Part shown: positions 33,720-46,383 of the stretch, in pieces
Layout of the letters: each line of letters starts with the position of its first letter
Numbering within the stretch: the stretch's first letter is position 1
NCBI RefSeq assembly: GCF_013184745.1
Contig: NZ_JAATVU010000030.1
Span: 1-64,000, forward strand
From: Mangrovicoccus sp. HB161399
GTDB lineage: Bacteria; Pseudomonadota; Alphaproteobacteria; Rhodobacterales; Rhodobacteraceae
DNA length: 64,000 nt
Direction: 5' to 3'
Translations under genes and position numbers: made by a program
The notes under the pieces: generated by a model
Told to the model about the DNA's origin: nothing
Database searches by the model: none
The model's input: only the letters and a program-made list of their open reading frames with translations

Positions 33720-35192
33720 TCATGCGAGCGCGCGGACTTCGAGCTCGGTCATCATGCCGCTCGCCAGATGCCCCATCTGGTGGCAGTGCAGCATCCAGCG
33801 CGCCGCCTCCCCGGCATCGAAGGCCACCGTGACAGAGCCCATCGCCGGAACGAGAACCGTGTCGCGCATCGCCCCGGCCAGCGCCTTGCCGCCGATTGCC
33901 GCCACCTGGAAAGCATGGCCGTGCAGGTGCATCGGATGGGCCATCATCGACATGTTGCGGAACTCCATCTCGACCCGCGCGCCATGCGTGACGCCGACCG
34001 GAACATGCCCGTCCCAGACCTCACCGTCGATCGTCCAGACATAGGGGTCCATCGTCCCGCCGAGCGTCACGACGCGGCGCTGCTCCGGCGCCCCCGGGAC
34101 CAGCGGCGCAGCGGCGCGCAGGGCGGCCTCCATCCGCATGTCCCCCGCCACCGGCGGCGCGGTCCCTTCCGCCAGGGACGACAGCCGCGGCACGGTGCTG
34201 CCGGGTGGGGCAAGGACGATCCCGGTGCGCTCGCGCGCGCCCTCCCGCAGCGCCAGCACGGGGCGCGCGGCGCCGTCCGCGGGCAGGTCGAGATCGACCT
34301 CCAGCCGCTGTGCGGGCGCGACCGGGAAACGGCTGCCCCCCAGCGGCAGGACCGGATCGCCGTCCACCGCCACGAGGCGGCCGGCCAGGCTGCCGGTGTC
34401 GATCCAGTAGGAGGTCATCGACGAGGCATTGACGATCCGCAGCCGCACGCGGCCGCCCCGCTCCACCGCGACGACATCGGGATCGTCGAGCGTGCGGTCA
34501 TTGGCGAGATAGGCGTCGAAGTCGAAATCGTTCAGGTCCATCGCCATGCCGTCCATTCCCGGCATCGCCCCGGTCTGCGGCATGGCCGGGGCCATGGCCA
34601 TGCCCGGCATCTGGTGCTGCATCGTTCCCGCCGCGGGGGCGTTCTCCCCGTGCTGCCCGCCGCCCGAGACCTCGGCCAGCACCTCCTCCGGCGCCAGGAA
34701 GCTGAAATCGTGCAGGAACATCGTCACCTCCTGGCGGTCCGCGGCAGCATCCGCGGCGCTGCGCACGATCAGCGGCGCTGCGAGCATCGCGATTTCCTGC
34801 TGCGGGATGTGGCTGTGCATCCAGAAGGTGCCCGGACGCGGCGCGAAGTCGTAGCCGCGCCGGTCGCCCGGACGGAGCATCGGATTGGTGTTGGGCGCGC
34901 CGTCCTGGGCATTCGGCGGGATCTGGCCGTGCCAGTGGATGATGGTCTCGGTGTCCAGCGTGTTGGCAAGCTCGACGCGGAAGCGCTGGCCGGGATCGAG
35001 GACCAGTCCCTGGCCGCCCGAACCGTTCCGGAGCCCGAAGACGGTGGCGGCGCGGCCCTTGACCTCGATGGTGCGGGTTCCGGCGGCGAGGGACAGCGTG
35101 TCCGCGGCAGCGCGCGCGCGGGCGGGCAGCAGCTGCGAGGCGGACATGGCGGCGGATGCGGCAAGGAAGCCGCGGCGGGTAAGGCGGATCAT
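33720..35192 (-). CDS. Tat-exported multicopper oxidase
   Basis: 490 residues from the ATG at 35192. N-terminal twin-arginine signal (IRLTRRGFLAASAAM). Copper motifs: HWHG near 87, HSHIPQQE near 130, HPMHLHGHAF and HCHQMGHLASGMM at the end, which supply type 1, 2 and 3 sites with an axial Met. A Met/His-rich insert (MQHQMPGMAMAPAMPQTGAM) lies mid-protein, as in copper-resistance oxidases of the CopA/CueO kind. It would oxidise Cu(I) in the periplasm. Last gene of a minus-strand run with a small secreted protein and a copper ATPase. Confidence 0.93.
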   Translation of the reverse strand: MIRLTRRGFLAASAAMSASQLLPARARAAADTLSLAAGTRTIEVKGRAATVFGLRNGSGGQGLVLDPGQRFRVELANTLDTETIIHWHGQIPPNAQDGAPNTNPMLRPGDRRGYDFAPRPGTFWMHSHIPQQEIAMLAAPLIVRSAADAAADRQEVTMFLHDFSFLAPEEVLAEVSGGGQHGENAPAAGTMQHQMPGMAMAPAMPQTGAMPGMDGMAMDLNDFDFDAYLANDRTLDDPDVVAVERGGRVRLRIVNASSMTSYWIDTGSLAGRLVAVDGDPVLPLGGSRFPVAPAQRLEVDLDLPADGAARPVLALREGARERTGIVLAPPGSTVPRLSSLAEGTAPPVAGDMRMEAALRAAAPLVPGAPEQRRVVTLGGTMDPYVWTIDGEVWDGHVPVGVTHGARVEMEFRNMSMMAHPMHLHGHAFQVAAIGGKALAGAMRDTVLVPAMGSVTVAFDAGEAARWMLHCHQMGHLASGMMTELEVRALA

Positions 35193-35250
35193 GACGATCT
35201 CCTGGGAAATGGGGAGGAGGAGGAAGCTGCGGGAGCGGATCCCGCGCAGG

Positions 35251-35568
35251 TCAGATCCGGGGGGGCGGCGTGGAGGGCGCGATGGCGCGCGAGACCAGCG
35301 ACAGGTCGGCCGGGCGCGGCGCGAAGCGCGACACGCGGCCCCCGGCTCCCGCCGGGCTGGCATCGGGCAGCCTGTCGGCCGGAAGGCAGTGGGACATGCA
35401 GACCATGCCGTGATGCATCGGAACCGCCGGAGCGGCCTGCATCTGCATCGCGGCGGGCGGATCGCAGCAGGCCGCCCCCATGCCCGCCGCATGCGCCTGC
35501 CCGGAGGGCAGCGCGGTCCAAAGGACGGCGAGCGACAGGACGAGAAGGCGGAGGACGAGCCGGGTCAT
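35251..35568 (-). CDS. Small secreted Met/His/Cys-rich protein, probable copper binding
   Basis: 105 residues from the ATG at 35568; an upstream in-frame start adds 13 residues without a signal. A signal peptide spans about 1-27 (LVLRLLVLSLAVLWTALPSGQAHA is its core). The mature part has CCDPP, MQMQ, MHHGMVCMSHC, then a disordered tail ending PPPRI. Clustered Cys/Met/His residues and the location between the oxidase (58 bp) and the ATPase (72 bp) suggest a periplasmic copper carrier or trap. The family was not recognised. Confidence 0.7.
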   Translation of the reverse strand: MTRLVLRLLVLSLAVLWTALPSGQAHAAGMGAACCDPPAAMQMQAAPAVPMHHGMVCMSHCLPADRLPDASPAGAGGRVSRFAPRPADLSLVSRAIAPSTPPPRI

Positions 35569-35640
35569 GGCGCTGTCATACGCCCTTCCGCGCGGCTGCC
35601 GGATCACATTCCCGGCATGCCCGCCTGGGTTGAGGCCCGG

Positions 35641-38088
<2,448 letters not shown>

Positions 38089-38151
38089 GGCCGCCTCCTG
38101 CGCGCTGGACCGGGTGTTTCCCGGGAGATGGGAGTTCCAGCAGCTGGAAGG

Positions 38152-38505
38152 TCAAGGCCGCGATGCAATCATTCCCGGCTGACGCTGTGCCAGGACTCGC
38201 AGGCAACGCCGAGATCCCGCCGCGCCGTCCGCGGTCTCCGGTCCGTCCGCCGCCGGGCACAGCGCTTCGGCCCGGGCGGAGACGCCGTCCCGGTCCTCCC
38301 GCATGGCCGGACGGGTTCCGGATTGCGGCACCGTCACGTTGTCCCGGACCTGCGCGGGAATGCGGCCGTCCTCTTCGACGACCGGCGCAAGCGCGTCCCG
38401 CGCCGCCGCCGCATCCAAGGGCCGCCCGCCCCTTGCCAGCGCGACGGCATCGCTGCGGAAGTCTGCTGCCTGATGTGCTGCCCCTCCCCATGTCAGATCA
38501 GCCAA
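38152..38505 (-). CDS. Doubtful small open frame, unknown product
   Basis: 117 codons beginning MADLTWGGAAHQAADFRSDA. The composition is plausible for a protein but no family was recognised and the ribosome site is poor. It sits in a decaying region next to an insertion fragment, so it may be a chance frame or a remnant. Confidence 0.25.
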   Translation of the reverse strand: MADLTWGGAAHQAADFRSDAVALARGGRPLDAAAARDALAPVVEEDGRIPAQVRDNVTVPQSGTRPAMREDRDGVSARAEALCPAADGPETADGAAGSRRCLRVLAQRQPGMIASRP

Positions 38506-38529
38506 CGCGTTCGGTGCCGGGGACGCCGG

Positions 38530-38605
38530 GCCGGTTCATGGACGAGCTGCCAGTGCCATTGGTCCAAGCACGGCCGCGAATGATGCGGATGTGGCGCCCT
38601 GCGGT
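38530..38605 (-). mobile_element. Transposase-like fragment, copy 2 of the repeat at 14.1 kb
   Basis: The minus strand reads RHIRIIRGRAWTNGTGSSSM. The plus-strand DNA CCGCGAATGATGC occurs here and at 14161-14173 within a longer similar stretch (CCANTGGTCC in front of it in both). It abuts the broken end of the DUF3604 remnant, so an insertion and later deletion may have cut that gene. Confidence 0.4.
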
Positions 38606-39275
38606 CTGGCAGCCGGGCTCCAATGAGGCGTTACATTCGCCGAGAGGCTTGAGGCACAGCATCTTCGCCTCGATCCTGCTCCGGACGCGGTCGCCGGTGA
38701 AGCCGGCAAGCACGCCCGAATCGTTGAGCATGTCTGCGCAGCCGACGATCTCTTCCCGGACCGGCCGGGCGAGTTCGGGATCATCCAGAGGGCCGTTGCC
38801 GCCAATGATGGCACTGAAGCCCCAGTGTTCGGAAGCGCGGCAAATTTCTCCGGCCCGGCAGAAATCGTGGGTGCTCCTCCCGACTTCCGTGCCCGGAATC
38901 TCGGGGGCGGCGCGGTCCAGCATCTGCACGACGCCGAAGCTTCCGGCATGATCCGCAGCCACCCTCCAATCCAACGGGCGGACCAGCTTGGCGCGCACTC
39001 CGAAGCTCGCCACGTGCCAAGTGCGAGGCGTCATCGGCGCCGAGGGGGCCACCCACGAGATCTGCGTCCCACGAGCAAGACCTGTGCAAGTGCGGGTCGC
39101 CCCGGAAGACCCGGTGGGGCAAATCCTGCCCGGAATAGGGAGAATATCGCTGCGCCTCTGGAGAAAATTCATTCCGGGAAACCGCAGAGCCGGTCCCTCG
39201 GACCGCGGCATCCTGCGCGGCGCTGGCTCCGGCAAAAAGCAGCGCCGTTCCCAGCCCTGACATGATCTTCTGCAT
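38605..39275 (-). pseudogene. DUF3604 family protein, frameshifted and truncated
   Basis: Begins at the ATG at 39275 with a GGAGGG ribosome site and a signal peptide (KIMSGLGTALLFAGASAAQ). It continues RVFRGDPHLHRSCSWDADLV and GADDASHLARGE, then the frame shifts and goes on VRAKLVRPLDWRVAADHAGS and GTEVGRSTHDFCRAGEICRA. This is the DUF3604 order (GDxHLHTSYSxD ... DEAYRFARGE ... PLDFxVVADHAE). Only about the first third of a normal ~600-residue protein remains. The signal peptide suggests the ancestor was periplasmic. Confidence 0.72.
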
Positions 39276-39724
39276 CGTGCCCTCCCGGCAGCGGAGCGAC
39301 ACCCCGGCCAAGTTCAGGAACAGTGGCGGCGAGGAGGGCACTCCGGCCTTGATGCTGATCGATGCGCACGGCGTCGGCGAATGTGGAGAATGGGGAGCCG
39401 ACAACCTTGCGACGGCGCGGAGGACTGGCCCCGGTGCCGATAACCCGTCGGGCTTCAAGGCCTTGGGCCGCGCGACAGAAGCTGCCTCTCCCCCCCCCCT
39501 CGCGGACCTGTCCGGCCGCTTGCCACGGCACCGCGCCCGAGGTGCCTGCAACAGCCTGCCGAGCGACGCGGACTAGCGGCGCCGCGGCGGAGCCCCATTG
39601 GCGAATCTGACGAAGCGGCCGGTTTCGGCACTCGCCGGACGACAGGTCCCTGCGGCAGCGCGCCGGGGAATGAACTGTCCGCGGCGGGCCGGACAGCGCA
39701 GTCCTGCGCGCTCAGCTCAGGGGG
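39276..39724. other. Intergenic stretch with a C10 homopolymer
   Basis: About 450 bp between the DUF3604 remnant and the cysteine-cluster gene. No recognisable coding content. A run of ten C lies at about 39490-39499, unusual in this window. It may be old sequence from the same decay event. Confidence 0.35.
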
Positions 39725-40249
39725 TCACCATGCGCCGGACAGGTGCGCGGGCACGTATTTCCTGATCCCGTGGAAGAAGATGTCGATCTCCAGCGCCAGG
39801 CCCACCTCGAAGTCATTGAGCTCCTGCCCGCTCCAGCGGTGCCGCTCGAGGCGGCCGAGGAAGTCCAGGCGCGTCCGGTCGTCATGCGGCTCCAGCGGCA
39901 GAACCTCGGCGGCGCGCAGCAAGTCGATGCGCTTGTGGACTTCCCGCATCCCCGAGAAGGCCTCCATCATCGGCCGCGTCAGGCGCGCATCCTGCTGCCA
40001 GGACCGGCCGCCGAAGACCTCCTGGACGACGCGGTTGCCGGCACCCAGGCAATCATAGGCGACGCAGCCCGGAAAGCCTTCCCGAGCCAGCTTGCCGTGG
40101 ATCGTGCAACTGTGCCCCGACAAGTTCCGGCAAGGTTCGCCGGGGTTCTTGTCGAATGCGAAATCCTCTCCCTTGTCGAAGGCCAGAGCGAGGCAGCACA
40201 GGGCTGCGCATTTCGAGCAATCGGTCTTGAGATGGTCGGTCTGAGGCAT
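39725..40249 (-). CDS. Cysteine-cluster (YkgJ-like) protein
   Basis: 174 residues. The N-terminal third holds CSKCAALCC, EPCRNLSGHSCTIHG and GFPGCVAYDCLGAGN, a set of at least eight conserved cysteines likely to bind zinc or an iron-sulfur cluster. The same module heads some pentapeptide-repeat proteins in other bacteria, but here the rest is a helical tail (MEAFSGMREVHKRIDLLRAA) with no pentapeptide repeats. Function unknown; cytoplasmic. A promoter probably lies in the 240 bp before it. Confidence 0.7.
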   Translation of the reverse strand: MPQTDHLKTDCSKCAALCCLALAFDKGEDFAFDKNPGEPCRNLSGHSCTIHGKLAREGFPGCVAYDCLGAGNRVVQEVFGGRSWQQDARLTRPMMEAFSGMREVHKRIDLLRAAEVLPLEPHDDRTRLDFLGRLERHRWSGQELNDFEVGLALEIDIFFHGIRKYVPAHLSGAW

Positions 40250-40491
40250 TGTGGCTTTCGCTTTGAAATGGTCCGCCCAAGGGAAGCTGTCTGGCCGCCG
40301 TATCCCGCGAAACGCCCGCGGAATGCAAGATTGGGCCTGTCTGCCGCGGCCCCGCCCGGGCAGCTAGGCGGCTGTCCGGCGCTTCCGGTTCGGCTGCGGC
40401 CTCGCGGGCTGGGGGGCAAGCATCGACGCGCCGCCGGCACGCCTGCCCGGCACGGCGCCGGACGCAGTCCGTCCCGCGTTCCCGCCGATGA

Positions 40492-41253
40492 TCAGCCGCG
40501 CTTCGCCTTTGCCGACAGGGCATCGTCCGGTTCGCTCCACCCGTCCACCTCGGCCAGAAGCGCATCCAGCTCCGGATCGTCGATGCGCAGTTCGCGGCAG
40601 CCCTCGATGATGTTGACCAGGTACTCGCGGCTGGTCCCCAGGCGCCCCCTGCCGGTGGCAAGGTAGCGGACTTGATCCGCGCGGCTGATCTCCGTATCGA
40701 TCATGTCGGCCTCGGGATCGGCGACAAAGCACAGGGCCTCGACCGGCCCATGCGCGGTTTCCACCGGCGCGAAGACCGCCATGTAGCAGGGCGCCATCAT
40801 CTCCCGCCGCCAGATCACCTCGGACTCGCGGTCTGCGCTGCCGGCAGCGAGCCGGAAGGCCAGCCCGTCGCAGGCGGGACCGTGGTCGAGCGCCGCCATC
40901 AGGCCCGGGGCTTCCGCGGAGCCCCGCCCGCCGGAGCGGTCGACCAGGCAGAAGCTGCGCCGGTAGCCCGGGAGCCGCGCCCGGCGCACCTCCGCGAAAT
41001 ATACCGCCGGGTCCCACATCAGCGAACCGTAGGCGAAGACCCAGAGATCCCTGCCGCTCCAAGGCGCCAGCGTCTGGCGCCGCATCGCTTCGCGGGCCTC
41101 GTCGCTGTAGCGCGGATTCTCCGTCATTCCGGCTTCCGCCCAGATCCGGTCGATTTCCGCCAGATCGAGATTGCGGAAGAAACTGTCGCCGGGATCGCGG
41201 ATCTTGCCGGCGAGGCCGGGGTGATGGCGGAACGCATCGGGGGCGAAGGACAT
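40492..41253 (-). CDS. ChaC-like gamma-glutamylcyclotransferase
   Basis: 253 residues. The cyclotransferase substrate loop WVFAYGSLMWDP lies near 72, followed by ARLPGYRRSFCLVDRSGGRGSA, GPACDGLAFRLA, WRREMMAPCYMAVFAPV and EYLVNIIEGCRELRIDDPEL. All are typical of ChaC proteins, which split glutathione or gamma-glutamyl dipeptides to 5-oxoproline. The N-terminus (MSFAPDAFRHHPGLAGKIRDP) is the extended form common in alphaproteobacteria. Stand-alone gene. Confidence 0.88.
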   Translation of the reverse strand: MSFAPDAFRHHPGLAGKIRDPGDSFFRNLDLAEIDRIWAEAGMTENPRYSDEAREAMRRQTLAPWSGRDLWVFAYGSLMWDPAVYFAEVRRARLPGYRRSFCLVDRSGGRGSAEAPGLMAALDHGPACDGLAFRLAAGSADRESEVIWRREMMAPCYMAVFAPVETAHGPVEALCFVADPEADMIDTEISRADQVRYLATGRGRLGTSREYLVNIIEGCRELRIDDPELDALLAEVDGWSEPDDALSAKAKRG

Positions 41254-41830
41254 CGGGGCTCCTTGCAGGAATGCGGGCGGCCCTCGGACCGCGGCCCTTC
41301 ACGCTTATGGGCGATGCGCACGGCATGCAACCTTGCCCGACCCGCCATTTTCCCGGGCCGGTCCGATCGGGCCGCACCCGCCGCAAGATCGGGCGCCAAG
41401 CGGAGGAAGCGCGCGACCCGGACGTGGCGCTGCGCTGCTGCCGCTCTGCGGACCGATAGATAGAGGGACGGGGGCGGGCCGTGCAGCCGTCCTTGGGCCA
41501 TGCGGACGCGGACTGCCCGGGGCGCCATCCGCACGGCGCGCCGGAGGCACGGAGCGCGGCAGGTGCTGACCCGCTGCGATCCGGAAAGGGCTGCCGCCTC
41601 GTCCGGAGCACAAAGCTTGCCCCGGCCCTTCCCAGCCGGAGGCGCCGGCATGGAGTCCGGGGGCTCCGTCCCGCTCTTCGGCCTGAAGCGGAGTTGAAGC
41701 AGCGCAGTGAAACGGAGCGCCATTGTGATTGCGGCGGCGGTTCAGGGCGTGGCGGCGACCCTGCTTGGCATTGGACAGGGCCATTCGCACCGCGTCGTCG
41801 GCGGCAGGTCTTCGGGCCGCCGGGCAATTC
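41254..41830. other. Non-coding stretch in the decay zone
   Basis: Nearly 600 bp with open frames on both strands but no recognisable translation. It lies between an intact ChaC-like gene and the regulator remnant and may itself be degraded coding sequence. Confidence 0.35.
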
Positions 41831-42325
41831 CGTCAATTCCCGGGCGGCATCCGCGGCTTGGCAGCGACGGGGCGGCGCAGTGCCCTGCTCAAGGCGGCGG
41901 CATCGGCGCAGCCGCAGCGCGAGGCGATCTCCGTGAGCGGGAGTCCGGCCGCGGTGGCCAGCTCGCACGCCCGGGCCAGGCGCAGCATCCGGGTGCAGCA
42001 GCGGGCGCTCTTGCCGCGTTCGCCCCGGACCATCCGGCCGAGGCTTCGCAGCGATCGGCCGAGCGCGACGCCATCTGTGCGTCGGTCTTCGGGTGACCGG
42101 GATGGTCCGCCATAAGCCGGATGGCGTCCCGCTGCCGCGCCGCCCCGGCCCGATACACGGCCAAGCTTTTTCCCGCAGGACGCCGCGAAGGCCTCGGCCG
42201 TGCCGAAACGGCCACCCCATCAGCGCCACCGTCATGCCCTGTGACGAGGCGACACCGCCGAAGCTCCGGGCCAGGCCGCTGCTGCCGCGCCTGATCACTT
42301 GCCCGCCAAAGGGATGGTCTTCCAC
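41831..42325 (-). pseudogene. GlxA/AraC-type regulator remnant, frameshifted
   Basis: In one minus frame: VRGERGKSARCCTRMLRLAR followed by GLPLTEIASRCGCADAAALS and RAL, which is the C-terminal AraC double helix-turn-helix (LSVTEIALRCGFASPAHFSR). In a second frame upstream: AIRLMADHPGHPKTDAQMAS, the first helix-turn-helix. In a third frame further up: SSQGMTVALMGWPFRHGRGL, like the SGGxxALDLMLALIxxxHG part of GlxA proteins. At least two frameshifts separate these pieces, so the gene is dead. Confidence 0.6.
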
Positions 42326-42454
42326 ATCGCCTTCGGTGGTCTGGTCATGCCATCCGGCGGATAAATTGGAGACAAACGGCGATATCCTGTCTTCCTAGTA
42401 CAGCAGGCCCGTCTGGAACTTCGTCCCGGCGGGCTTCCGGACGGCCGTCGGCCC

Positions 42455-43075
42455 GAAGGGCGTTGCCCGGCAGCGCGGCTTCCGGTTCTTCCACTGGTGC
42501 CGGAGGATCGCCTAGCCAGCGCTGGCCGACATGGCCAGCGTCCGCAACTCGCGCGGCAGGACGGGCCGCGAATTCATGCCGGGCATGCGCCTGAAGCCCT
42601 CCGCGATCGGCTCCTTCCGGCTCGGCACGTTCAGCGGCTACGCAATCCGGCAGGAGATGGCGATGGGCACCGGACCAGCCCCGGAAGCCGCGGGATCATC
42701 CAGACGCAGCGCGACCGGGATCTGCCATGCTCTCAACGGCACCATCGGCAATATCGGCACGCCCCTCTGGACAGGCGACATGTGCTGGACCGCCCGGCCG
42801 CTGTCCGCGCTGGCGATACCCCTGCTGGTCAGGCGGTTCGTGCCCCCGGCCGGCCGCGGTGCGCTGGCGATGGCGATGGCGATGGCCAGCAAGAAGCCGC
42901 CGGCCAGACTCCGGAACACCTGGGGCAACGGCATCGGCGCGACCGCCGCCATGCTGCTGCTTGCGGGCAGGCTCGGCGCATTGCGAACCGCGTTCTTCCC
43001 GATTTCCTTCTCGATCATTGCAATTTTCGCAAGATTGTTCAGATTTCCGGTCAATGAAAAGCGCCGCGCAGGCAG
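42455..43075 (+). pseudogene. BCCT-family (betaine/choline/carnitine) transporter remnant
   Basis: The plus strand reads FRFFHWCRRIA, stop, then ASVRNSRGRTGREFMPGMRL and SAIGSFRLGTFSGYAI, matching BCCT WTxFYWAWWISWSPFVGMFIARxSRGRTIREFVLG...FxWFGxFGG. Farther on, NGIGATAAMLLLAGRLGALR followed by TAFFPISFSIIA matches the later AALLLAGGLxALQTASIxxxLPFS segment. Internal stops and loss of key residues, and the missing first half, mark it as a pseudogene. Confidence 0.65.
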
Positions 43076-43266
43076 GATCTTCCGGGACTTGCGCGGGAGT
43101 GTGCAGAGCGCGGCGGACCCTGCCTGGCGGGCAACCCGCATGAGGCGGGCCCGGCCGCCAAACGGTCCGAAGGCTGCCGGACGCCTGCCCGAACCCTGAA
43201 CTCTCGCCGGTACGCAGCGCCAGGCCGCCGATGGCGCCGCCACCCGCCGGCACGGAGCCCGCTGCG

Positions 43267-44301
43267 TCAGGCCCGGCGGACCGGCGGGGCCGCGCAGCTG
43301 TCGCGCAGGCTGATCTGGCAGCCCAGTTCGATCCGCCGCGCCAGATGGCTGCCCGGGCGGCGCAGCGACAGTTCCAGCTCCTCCAGCGCCGTGACCGCGA
43401 TGTCGTCGAGCGGCGGCCGGATCGAGGTCAGCGGCGGCTTCGACATCTGGCCCGCGAAACTGTCGTCGAAACCCATCACCGAGACATCACCCGGCACGTC
43501 GAATCCCGCCCGGGCAAGGCAGTGCATGGCGCGGATCGCGATGTTGTCGGACAGGCAGAGGATCGCGGTCACCGGCAGCCGCCCGCCCTGCGCCTCCAGC
43601 CAGGCGCCGAATTCGCGGTCGACGATCTCCGGCGCGAAGCCCGACAGCCGCAGGATGCGCGTGCCGGGATCGGCGGCCCCGGCCTCGCGCATCGCCTCGC
43701 GGAACCCGGCCTCGCGCCGCCGGATGGTGAAGCGCCCCGGCCAGGACAGCAGCAGGATGTCACGATGCCCCAGATCCAGCAGATGCTGCACCCCGAGCGC
43801 CGTGGAATAGGTGTTGCCGATGCCGACCGAACTGATCCGCGAGCTGGGATCGAGCCCGAAAAGCAGGACCGCAGGGCGCCCTTCGTCGGCAAGCCGCCCG
43901 ATCAGCGCGGGGTTCTCGTCGAAATGGACGACCACGGCCTCGGCATCCGAGGCGGCGATCCCTGCCATCACCCGGTCCGGGTCCAGCCGGTCGCCCGGGC
44001 AGAGGACCGGATCGACCCGGATGCCCCGCTCCGCGCATTCCGAGCGCAGCTTTTCCAGGATGCGCCAGGAGGTGAAGTTGGTCTCGGAGGGCTGCAGCAT
44101 CGCCTCTGGCATCGCCAGGACGATGGAGTGCAGCCCCGCCTGGGTGGCCTTGCGCACGCGGGTGTCGATATAGCCCTGCGACCGGGCGATCTCGAGGATC
44201 TCGCGGCGCTTCTCCTCGGAGATCCGGGAACTGCCCTGCAGCGCCCGGCTGACCGTGCTGACCGATACCCCGGCCGCCTGGGCGATGTTCTTCAGGCTCA
44301 C
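43267..44301 (-). CDS. LacI-family transcriptional regulator
   Basis: 344 residues, GTG start at 44301 placed two bases after the permease stop. DNA-binding head NIAQAAGVSVSTVSRALQGS with hinge residues, then a periplasmic-binding-like effector domain (DAEAVVVHFDENPALIGRLA, GVQHLLDLGHRDILLLSWPG, FDVPGDVSVMGFDDSFAGQM, PPLTSIRPPLDDI). It is the last gene of the sugar-uptake operon. Two copies of a LacI-like operator lie at the divergent promoter region 7 kb upstream, so it probably controls both the operon and the solute-binding gene. Confidence 0.93.
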   Translation of the reverse strand: MSLKNIAQAAGVSVSTVSRALQGSSRISEEKRREILEIARSQGYIDTRVRKATQAGLHSIVLAMPEAMLQPSETNFTSWRILEKLRSECAERGIRVDPVLCPGDRLDPDRVMAGIAASDAEAVVVHFDENPALIGRLADEGRPAVLLFGLDPSSRISSVGIGNTYSTALGVQHLLDLGHRDILLLSWPGRFTIRRREAGFREAMREAGAADPGTRILRLSGFAPEIVDREFGAWLEAQGGRLPVTAILCLSDNIAIRAMHCLARAGFDVPGDVSVMGFDDSFAGQMSKPPLTSIRPPLDDIAVTALEELELSLRRPGSHLARRIELGCQISLRDSCAAPPVRRA

Positions 44302-44302
44302 G

Positions 44303-45346
<1,044 letters not shown>

Positions 45347-45347
45347 G

Positions 45348-46382
45348 TCAATTCTCCGCTTTCTTGCCGAGCCAGAGCTGGACCAGCGTGAGGACGAGAA
45401 GCGCCAGCCCCATCAGCACCGAGGCGGCGGAGGCGAGCCCGTAGAGCCGGACATCGGTGGCAAAGGCGGTCTCGTAGATGAACTGGACGACGAAGGTGTT
45501 GGCCGTGCCCGGCCCGCCGCCATCGGTCAGCACCCAGGCCTCGTCGAAGACCTGCACCGAGCGGATCAGGAGCAGCACCAGCACCACCAGCAGGTTCGGC
45601 ATCAGCAGGGGCAGCGTCAGCCGCCAGAACTGCCGCCAGCGCGTGGTTCCGTCGATCAGCGCGGCCTCGTAGATGTCGCGCGGGATCGCCTGGAGGCCGG
45701 CGAGGATGATGAGCGTGTAGAAGCCCATGTGGAACCAGATCGAGACATAGACCACCCAGAAGCGCGACCAGAGCACTTCGAGAAGGAAGATCGTCCGCTC
45801 GCCCATCAGGTCGGCGAAGACCGCGTTCAGCAGCCCGTTGCGCGCCAGGAACCATTTCCAGACCAGCGCGACCACCACCGGCGACAGCAGCACCGGGTAG
45901 AAGAAGATGGCGCGGAAGAAGGCCTTGCCGCGGGTCAGCCGGTTCAGCACCAGCGCGGTGACGAGCGACACCACCAGCGTGCCGGTGGCATTGAAGGCGG
46001 TGTACCAGGTGGTGTTGAAGACCGCGGTCCAGAACAGGTCGAGCTCGCAGGTGGCCGGGTCCAGGTAGCTGCCGCAGCTGAGCAGCCGCGAGAAGTTCTC
46101 GAAACCGACGAAGGGCCGGTTCCACAAGAGCAGCTCGGTGCCGCCGGTGAAGGCATAGCCGATCGCCAGAAGCACCGGGATGAACACGAAGATGGTGAAG
46201 AGCGCCATGTTCGGCAGCACGAAGACCCAGGGCATCCGGCGCAGGCCGATCAGGCGCTGCAGCCGGGTGAAGGGCCATTCGACCACCGCCATCGCGGCCT
46301 CGAGCAGCCGGTCGCCGCGGTCGCTGCTGCTCACCGGCGCCTCGCGCGCGGGCCGCACATAGCCGTCATCGGTGGCGGCCAT
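45348..46382 (-). CDS. CUT1 sugar ABC importer permease, MalF-type
   Basis: 344 residues from the ATG at 46382, one base after the ATPase gene stop. After a ~55-residue cytoplasmic head come six membrane segments (MPWVFVLPNMALFTIFVFIP, NATGTLVVSLVTALVLNRL, LVVLVLLLIRSVQVFDEAWV and others) and the EAA loop EAALIDGTTRWRQFWRLTLP. The periplasmic loop SCGSYLDPATCELD contains two cysteines. It pairs with the MalG-type protein. Confidence 0.92.
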   Translation of the reverse strand: MAATDDGYVRPAREAPVSSSDRGDRLLEAAMAVVEWPFTRLQRLIGLRRMPWVFVLPNMALFTIFVFIPVLLAIGYAFTGGTELLLWNRPFVGFENFSRLLSCGSYLDPATCELDLFWTAVFNTTWYTAFNATGTLVVSLVTALVLNRLTRGKAFFRAIFFYPVLLSPVVVALVWKWFLARNGLLNAVFADLMGERTIFLLEVLWSRFWVVYVSIWFHMGFYTLIILAGLQAIPRDIYEAALIDGTTRWRQFWRLTLPLLMPNLLVVLVLLLIRSVQVFDEAWVLTDGGGPGTANTFVVQFIYETAFATDVRLYGLASAASVLMGLALLVLTLVQLWLGKKAEN

Positions 46383-46383
46383 C

